From: Apostichopus parvimensis
Lineage: Eukaryota; Echinodermata; Holothuroidea; Aspidochirotida; Stichopodidae
Assembly (NCBI GenBank): GCA_000934455.1
Contig: KN885298.1
Span: forward strand, 1 to 23,531
Length of the DNA: 23,531 nt
Reading direction: 5' to 3'
Part shown: piece by piece, positions 20,701-23,531 of the stretch
Position numbering within the stretch: the first letter of the stretch is position 1
Layout of the letters: each line of letters starts with the position of its first letter
The notes under the pieces: generated by a model
Seen by the model: the letters and a program-made list of their open reading frames with translations, nothing else
What the model was told of the DNA's origin: nothing
Databases searched by the model: none
Program-made: the position numbers and the translations under genes

Positions 20701-21619
20701 GTATTTGTTGATATTAATAATCAATTTATTTCAACAGGTTCAGATGAAACCGTTCTTTGCAAGATGAGTATCAACACAATTATAAACGGTGGATCTACTC
20801 CAGAAGGAGCTGACTTCATTGGTCTCATCCCACTGATCAATCAATACATGGCTTCGATTAAAGATATCGATGCGGAACAACGATCGACGCTTAATGGTTA
20901 CCTGAAGCTGATTTCTGATAGAGCTGCAGGTATGTAAATATGCATTCACATGCATGATTTTGGACACCCAATCAGACAGTTCGTAATGCTTATACCATAT
21001 TGTATGGTCCTCACAAATCATGCTTCAAACATGACATTCATACTGCACATACTGTCCGTACGAGTGCTTTGAAGCAGGATATGAAAGTACAGTATCGAAC
21101 AAGTTATCCCAACTTGGTGATCCAATTATCCAGCGTTTCGCTCCAAAATATCGATACTATAAATTCATGACCATGTAGTTCATAACTTTGAGTAAGTTTC
21201 TAATTCATTTCAAATAATACAGGAGTAAAATTCGGCTAATATTACGAATGTCAAAAGGTAAAGTCGGCACAATTCTGAGACCCAAAGTGGAATTATTAAC
21301 CAATGGCTAATTGCGATACCTTTTAGTTCGATTAAAGCTACTCTTATTTTGAGATATACCCTTCAGAAAAGCTAATATTCTTCAATTTTATAAATGTCGA
21401 AAAGATATATCTCTAGAAATATATTATCTCCATTTAGGTCGTGTAAAGACAACAGCTCAGTGGATTCGAGACTTTGTCGATCAGCATCCGGGCTACAAAC
21501 ATGATTCTGTCATCTCAGAAGATATTAACTACGACTTGATCAAGCTTTGTTTGGATATGTCAAATGGAACAACAGATCCACAGCATTTGGCCACTTATAG
21601 TAATGAACGTCAAATGTGA
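8626..21619 (+). CDS. GCLC: Divergent glutamate-cysteine ligase catalytic subunit-like gene (15 coding exons)
   Basis: GCLC joins the gamma-carboxyl of glutamate to cysteine using ATP and Mg2+, the first and rate-limiting step of cytosolic glutathione synthesis. Coding exons: 8626-8775, 9842-9951, 10676-10804, 12085-12162, 13270-13383, 14130-14188, 14850-15037, 16050-16166, 17876-18014, 18419-18528, 18728-18820, 19263-19367, 20038-20119, 20738-20929 and 21438-21619 (stop TGA). All introns are GT-AG and all phases agree, giving 615 residues (human about 637). Family landmarks are collinear: WGDEIEYML (residues 46-54), STPGKPF (107-113), SFPR (153-156), RRGEKVIINVP (203-213), DCRWG (294-298), ARHMARLFIRDP (368-379), SDIGWRAEF (417-425) and FYFRKD. 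Acidic residues E50, E52, E99 and E106 match the human/yeast metal and substrate carboxylates. Oddities: human C248/C249 are A248/A249, M245 is I245, C553 is S541, and the last ~25 residues are unrelated to human. The start is chosen by collinearity with the human N-terminus and a good context (A at -3, G at +4). Intact frame and splice sites argue for a functional paralogue rather than a pseudogene. Confidence -1.
9842..9951 (+). CDS. GCLC: GCLC-like exon 2 (residues 51-87)
   Basis: Starts after the acceptor tcttctttcag and reads IEYMLISLDH, matching human VEYMLVSFDH. E52 is a conserved metal/substrate carboxylate. The remainder (SERKAFLLLNNVDAITCAQK) follows the beta-strand-rich region that is weakly conserved across the family. 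The exon ends CCAGG before gtagga, phase 2. Confidence -1.
10676..10804 (+). CDS. GCLC: GCLC-like exon 3 (residues 87-130)
   Basis: Acceptor ttttctcag, donor gtaaga, phase 2 in and phase 2 out. It aligns with human WRPEYGSYMIEGTPGQPY as W96-S-T-E99-L-S-A-H-L-L-E106-S-T-P-G-K-P-F. The two acids E99 and E106 (human E96, E103) are kept, but the conserved Tyr-Gly after the first acid is Leu-Ser. VETNMELRR follows, equivalent to human VEANMRKRR, keeping the arginine equivalent to human R127. Confidence -1.
11552..11629 (+). other. Intronic hairpin (pre-miRNA-sized inverted repeat)
   Basis: Arms 11552-11584 and 11600-11629 pair with a 15-nt loop. Paired blocks, in order from the base: GTTCTTA with TAAGAAC less one bulge, CGTACC with GGTACG, GGAGA with TTTTT (including wobble pairs), CGTC with GACG, then a partly wobble-paired AGTGATAC/GTGTCGGT segment. 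Total 78 nt in intron 3. It could be a small RNA precursor or the palindromic core of a miniature element; expression is unknown. Confidence -1.
12085..12162 (+). CDS. GCLC: GCLC-like exon 4 (residues 130-156)
   Basis: Begins after atcctctatag and ends at CCAAG before gttcgt. This weaker donor is chosen because it alone gives phase 2 and restores SFPR-NGCKGGIIPP against human SFPRLGCPGFTLP. Encodes RKQINNVLRSHHGRLDTCMT then IASFP. The segment is four residues longer than in human. The exon sits inside a 283-codon read-through frame (11831-12682), most of which is intron. Confidence -1.
12377..12423. repeat. (CATC)n microsatellite
   Basis: Imperfect CATC/CACC repeats in intron 4, with flanking related tetranucleotides from about 12230 to 12460. 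They create an artificially long forward frame rich in H, P, S and Y (11831-12682), of which only 12085-12162 is exon. Confidence -1.
13270..13383 (+). CDS. GCLC: GCLC-like exon 5 (residues 156-194)
   Basis: Acceptor tttgcatttcag, donor gtaacc, phase 2 in and out. Encodes NGCKGGIIPPKHVNSATVVF followed by QDLILEAEELVSPFPRYR, in place of the human segment ending FFPDEAINKHPRF. P165 corresponds to human Pro158, a residue whose substitution causes GCL deficiency in people. Confidence -1.
13716..13736 (+). other. G-quadruplex motif in intron 5
   Basis: Four G-runs (4, 3, 5 and 4 Gs) separated by loops of 3, 1 and 1 nt on the sense strand, inside a purine-rich tract (about 13680-13850). This satisfies the usual G3+N1-7 rule with short loops, which favours stability in RNA. 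It lies about 330 bp into the intron. Confidence -1.
14130..14188 (+). CDS. GCLC: GCLC-like exon 6 (residues 194-214)
   Basis: Short 59-nt exon between acceptor aacttccag and donor gtaata. It encodes ASMVNCTKRRGEKVIINVP, matching human RRGEKVVINVP very closely. It is too short for ORF-length methods and was found by bridging exons 5 and 7 in phase (phase 2 in, phase 1 out). Confidence -1.
14850..15037 (+). CDS. GCLC: GCLC-like exon 7 (residues 214-276), rewritten active-site motif
   Basis: Acceptor cttgtatag, donor gtgaga, phase 1 in and phase 0 out. Opens VFKDKNT as in human IFKDKNT, then a loop seven residues shorter than human. The family motif G-F-G-M-G-N-C-C-L-Q-V-T appears as I-L-G-I-G-V-A-A-L-Q-V-T (residues 242-253), so both cysteines and the methionine are replaced while Q251 remains. 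It ends SDLEEAKYIHDQFVPLSPIM, matching the human helix SISEARYLYDQLATICPIV. Confidence -1.
15799..15940 (+). repeat. 72-bp tandem duplication in intron 7
   Basis: Two adjacent copies (15799-15870, 15871-15940) both begin ctgcccatacgatcgactac and end with aaatggtgaaa, with few differences, so the duplication is recent. Confidence -1.
16050..16166 (+). CDS. GCLC: GCLC-like exon 8 (residues 277-315)
   Basis: Acceptor ttgaatcag, donor gtaaac, phase 0 on both sides. Encodes MPVSAAAPINQGFLTEWDCR then WGTLSPTSDCRTEEERGLK, collinear with human MALSAASPFYRGYVSDIDCRWG and DDRTREERGLE. R296 of DCRWG, a glutamate-pocket arginine in the yeast structure as I recall it, is conserved at the same residue number. 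Confidence -1.
17285..17650 (+). mobile_element. SINE copy B, full length, tRNA-derived head with internal duplication
   Basis: The head begins gtgttgtggccgagcggata, resembling the 5' half of tRNA-Ser/Leu, with box A TGGCCGAGCGG at 17291-17301. Box B lies in GGGTTCGATACCC at 17407-17419. The body carries ttgaattggaag, cccttgcgggtt and tggtcgcttaagcgtcgtaa, and the element ends aactgctg plus (ATT)n. Boxes A and B are about 106 bp apart instead of about 50. A 76-bp unit (starts 17338 and 17414, sharing gttatagaaaggtgggttat) is duplicated around box B. It sits in intron 8, in sense orientation with the gene. Confidence -1.
17876..18014 (+). CDS. GCLC: GCLC-like exon 9 (residues 316-362)
   Basis: Acceptor tttctcaacag, donor gtaaat, phase 0 in and phase 1 out. 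Encodes PLKNQRFRIPKSRMDTVNGY and then LSSANAKLND, collinear with human PLKNNNYRISKSRYDSIDSYLS. The exon ends in FVNEG, equivalent to human LLQEG. It follows the longest intron (1.7 kb), which holds a complete SINE. Confidence -1.
18419..18528 (+). CDS. GCLC: GCLC-like exon 10 (residues 362-398)
   Basis: Strong pyrimidine-rich acceptor ttttctctcaacag, donor gtacat, phase 1 in and phase 0 out. Encodes GMDILFARHMARLFIRDPLY and ends ESEHFE, equivalent to human ESDHFE. H370, whose human counterpart is a known disease residue, is conserved at the same number. Confidence -1.
18728..18820 (+). CDS. GCLC: GCLC-like exon 11 (residues 399-429)
   Basis: Acceptor ttattttgcag, donor gtaggt, phase 0 on both sides. 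Encodes NIIGTNWQMVRFKIPPENSD then IGWRAEFRTMD. Against human NIQSTNWQTMRFKPPPPNSD I count 22 identical residues of 31 over the exon, making it the best conserved part of the protein. The preceding intron is only 199 bp. Confidence -1.
18874..19089 (-). mobile_element. SINE copy C, inverted, head missing
   Basis: The reverse complement matches copy B from ttatagaaaggtgggttatt through the body to aactgctgattattattatt. It stops just before the tRNA-like head (about 19089). It starts only about 50 bp after the donor of exon 11 and fills about half of intron 11. Its relation to copy B is inverted. Confidence -1.
19263..19367 (+). CDS. GCLC: GCLC-like exon 12 (residues 430-464)
   Basis: Acceptor tttactccacag, donor gtagga, phase 0 on both sides. 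Encodes MQLTDYENAAYVIFMVLLTR then AIVKMKLDFTIPITR, collinear with human VQLTDFENSAYVVFVVLLTR and LDFLIPLSK. The hydrophobic run is a buried helix of the fold, not a membrane segment. Confidence -1.
20038..20119 (+). CDS. GCLC: GCLC-like exon 13 (residues 465-492)
   Basis: Acceptor tttttgatattag, donor gtaaga, phase 0 in and phase 1 out. Encodes VNENMEMAMLRNAVGEGEFY then FRKDPYL. The FYFRKD motif shared with human is intact. The exon ends where human carries a cysteine- and glycine-containing loop; here that loop is about 16 residues shorter. Confidence -1.
20156..20500. other. Intron 13 segment with a diverged short duplication
   Basis: Two related blocks near 20318-20378 and 20428-20470 both contain ccggata-gcagtt and end in taaaagt. 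A reverse-strand frame of 104 codons spans them (20470-20156) without recognisable homology; I treat it as intronic sequence. Confidence -1.
20738..20929 (+). CDS. GCLC: GCLC-like exon 14 (residues 492-556)
   Basis: Acceptor ttatttcaacag, donor gtatgt, phase 1 in and out. Contains KMSINTIINGG (human LMSIDTIINGK), FIGLIPLINQYM (human FPGLIPILNSYL) and RSTLNGYLKL (human RCSILNYLKL). The cysteine in the last motif, human Cys553, implicated in pairing with the modifier subunit GCLM, is S541 here. Confidence -1.
21438..21619 (+). CDS. GCLC: GCLC-like exon 15 and stop (residues 556-615)
   Basis: Acceptor ctccatttag; stop TGA at 21617-21619. Encodes GRVKTTAQWIRDFVDQHPGY then KHDSVISEDINYDLIKLC, collinear with human WMREFIANHPDYKQDSVITDEMNYSLILKC. 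The remaining residues (LDMSNGTTDPQHLATYSNER then QM) do not resemble the human tail and are shorter, lacking the ELCECPELLG motif. Confidence -1.
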
Positions 21620-21687
21620 TATAAATGTAATAGGTTTGATGTTCCAATCATTTTAATCAAACTGGCTCGACTACAACTTCTATTTCC

Positions 21688-22385
21688 TAAGATGTATATT
21701 TTTTACTTTATCTATTGTAAATTATCCGAATGAACGTTGAATTATGAAAAGTCATACGTTTACGTTACTAAAGAACCGATTGTTTTAGTACTAACATATT
21801 TTGAAAATAATGTTTCCCTACAATTACGTCAACCTAAGATCTCTTTTCTTTCATTATATCTATTGGAAATTAGCTGAATGAACGTTGAATATATAAAAAT
21901 AAAATATTCGTTCAGGTTACTAAATAACCGATGTTTTAGTACTCGCATGACTTTAAAATAAAGTTTCTCTACAATTACGTAAACCTAACACGTTTTCTTT
22001 TAGTTTATTTACTGTAAATTATCCGAATGGGCGTTGATTATAGAAAGTCATACGTTTAGTTTAGTGACGTAACTAAATTACCGATTTTTTAGTAACAGCA
22101 TATTTTGAAAATAAAGTTTCCCTACAATTACGTAAACCTAAGATCTAACGTTGAATTGTAAATATAGTCATGCGCTTAGGTTACTAAATAACCGATGTTT
22201 TAGTACTAGCATGACTTGAAAATCATTTTTCCTACAATTACGTAAACCTAGATCTACGTTTCTTGTATAATATCTATTGTAAATTATCGAAATGAACGTT
22301 GAATTGTAAAACGTCATACGTTTAGATTAATAAATAACCGATTCTTTAGTAATAAAATAACTTGTCAGAAATTTTCAAACAATTA
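21688..22385 (+). repeat. ~150-bp tandem repeat array, about five degenerate units
   Basis: The anchor acaattacgtaaaccta occurs at 21820 (one change), 21971, 22124 and 22234, with a decayed version near 22369. Spacings are 151, 153 and 110 bp. Units share taaattatccgaatgaacgt, gttactaaataaccgat and ttttagtactagcatgact. The 110-bp unit lacks the first third. The array starts about 70 bp after the stop codon of the GCLC-like gene and abuts the LINE. Confidence -1.
21898..21962 (+). terminator. Candidate polyadenylation signals of the GCLC-like gene
   Basis: The first AATAAA after the stop codon is at 21898-21903, the next at 21957-21962, and another near 22109, all inside the tandem array. No canonical signal was seen between the stop codon and the array, so the mRNA 3' end probably forms within repeat DNA. 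Inference only. Confidence -1.
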
Positions 22386-23531
22386 GAGCCTGGCTGGAGG
22401 CTTCTTTTAATTCTCCCTCTGATAACTTCGGTTATCAAATTATTTGGAACAACCATCATATTCGCATCAATAACAAGATTTTATACTATGATTTCATGTA
22501 CAAAAAGGGTGTGAAGTTTTTTTCGGATTTGTTTGACATTAACAATAAGGCCCTAAAGTTACCACACTTTCAAAGAAAATTTCCAGCTGGCACACTTTCT
22601 CTAAACTGTTTACTAGGGACTGATTCGCAGTATCCCTCTTCAGTGGAAGCAGAGTGGGTGTAACATTAATGATATTACTAATTTTAATATTGATTTGTTT
22701 GATGACATATTGTATGATACAGGTTCTGTTTCTCAGTATCTTTATCGTAATTTCTTCATGGCTAGAATCTCTGTGGAGCCAACTGCTAGGGCCAAATGGA
22801 AAGCAGAGTTTAGGGGTTTCACTTGTCACGATTGGAGCAACAATTTCAGTATGCCCTGGCACTCTTCTGCTTTCAATTCCGTTTCTTACATAGAATTCTT
22901 CCAACCAACAGACTCCTTAACCTCATGGGCATCTCTGACAAGACGTTATATGTTCACATGTTCTGGGAGTGTCACAGCACTTCTTCTGCTCTAGGTGAAG
23001 TGGTCAGTAAGGTTATTGGTATACATTTTCACTTCACAAAAGAGGATTTTTTTCTTTGGGTTTTTTATTAAAGAAACGTCACCCTGATAATTTTCTCATT
23101 CTTCATCTTAAGTTCTATATTTTCAGTCCCAAGTGTCAAAACAAGACCTTAGGTTGTAATGAACTCATTCATAAGTTCAAGTTTGCATTGAAGGTGAAGA
23201 ACAATTTTTTGCGACATACCAAAACGATTAAAAAGAATCAAATTAATTTCGAGGAACTCAAGGGAGCTTTCTCCGCATTATAAATATCTCAAATATTTAA
23301 TATTTTGCAATTTCCGCATCCTCAATTCTTCTATTTTGCTACTATTTGTTGTAATATTTCTGTAGTAAGTGTAGGATTTTTGTATGTTTATATAAACTGT
23401 AGTACTTCTTCTAATTTGTCTTATCATATTGATTTGTGTTCTATCCGCCACGTTGGCCGTTATTATACTGCATGATAATGCTCAACTTTATTGTTATTTA
23501 ATTCCAACTTTTGAATGGATACGTTTTTTTT
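22386..23531 (+). mobile_element. LINE 3' part, L1/Tx1-like reverse transcriptase tail, frameshifted
   Basis: Frame 22361-22663 reads IIWNNHHIRINNKILYYDFM then YKKGVKFFSDLFD, the typical post-RT motif W-N-x-x-I...G-K...Y...G-I...D-L. The next frame (22695-22994) has VSQYLYRNFFMARISVEPTA then RAKWKAEF. A third (22823-23071) has FRFLHRILPTNRLLNLMGIS and VHMFWECH, the zf-RVT segment. A fourth (23056-23283) has NFLILHLKFYIFSPKCQNKT and ends at a stop at 23281-23283. The order is exactly that of a LINE ORF2 C-terminus, but four frames are needed, so it is dead. The C-x2-C half of the knuckle between MGISD and HMFWEC is missing. The 3' UTR continues to the window edge. Confidence -1.

Noticed and set aside
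22539..22904. A 121-codon reverse-strand frame as a gene
   Set aside because: It is the antisense of the forward LINE tail, whose motifs are recognisable on the + strand.
1..23531. CRISPR array, bacterial operons or ribosome binding sites
   Set aside because: No regularly spaced short repeats with unique spacers were seen, and the split gene with GT-AG introns shows eukaryotic nuclear DNA.

Overview
This is an animal (metazoan) nuclear genome window, AT-rich and mostly non-coding, with no bacterial gene organisation. It carries one clearly recognisable protein-coding gene, split into 15 coding exons by GT-AG introns of about 0.2-1.7 kb, surrounded by decayed retroelements, a tRNA-derived SINE family and several tandem repeats. 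The intron density, short exons, SINE content and (ATT)n-type tails fit a marine invertebrate, possibly an echinoderm or another non-vertebrate deuterostome; I cannot fix the species.

The gene (8626-21619, + strand) encodes a 615-residue homologue of the glutamate-cysteine ligase catalytic subunit (GCLC), the first enzyme of glutathione synthesis. I rebuilt it exon by exon: every exon joins the next in phase with canonical splice sites, so it is not a processed or obviously broken copy. It is divergent. The metal-binding acidic residues and many fold residues are kept, but the near-universal glutamate-pocket motif around human residues 243-249 is rewritten (both cysteines are alanines). The cysteine equivalent to human Cys553 is serine, two surface loops are shortened, and the C-terminus is replaced. 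It looks like a GCLC paralogue with altered substrate use or regulation.

Layout. 1-4300: mostly non-coding, with a reverse-strand LINE tail near 2.2-2.5 kb and a speculative set of reverse-strand exons ending near a promoter-like patch at 3.9-4.4 kb. 4.4-8.6 kb: a reverse-strand LINE remnant (5.64-6.4 kb), a truncated SINE copy, a 142-bp tandem duplication and a G-run/C-run-bounded repeat (7.08-7.70 kb). 8.6-21.6 kb: the GCLC-like gene, whose introns hold a complete SINE with an internal duplication, an inverted SINE copy, a pre-miRNA-sized hairpin, a G-quadruplex motif and a 72-bp tandem duplication. 21.69-22.39 kb: about five copies of a ~150-bp repeat lying in the 3' end region of the gene. 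22.39-23.53 kb: the 3' part of a frameshifted LINE in forward orientation.
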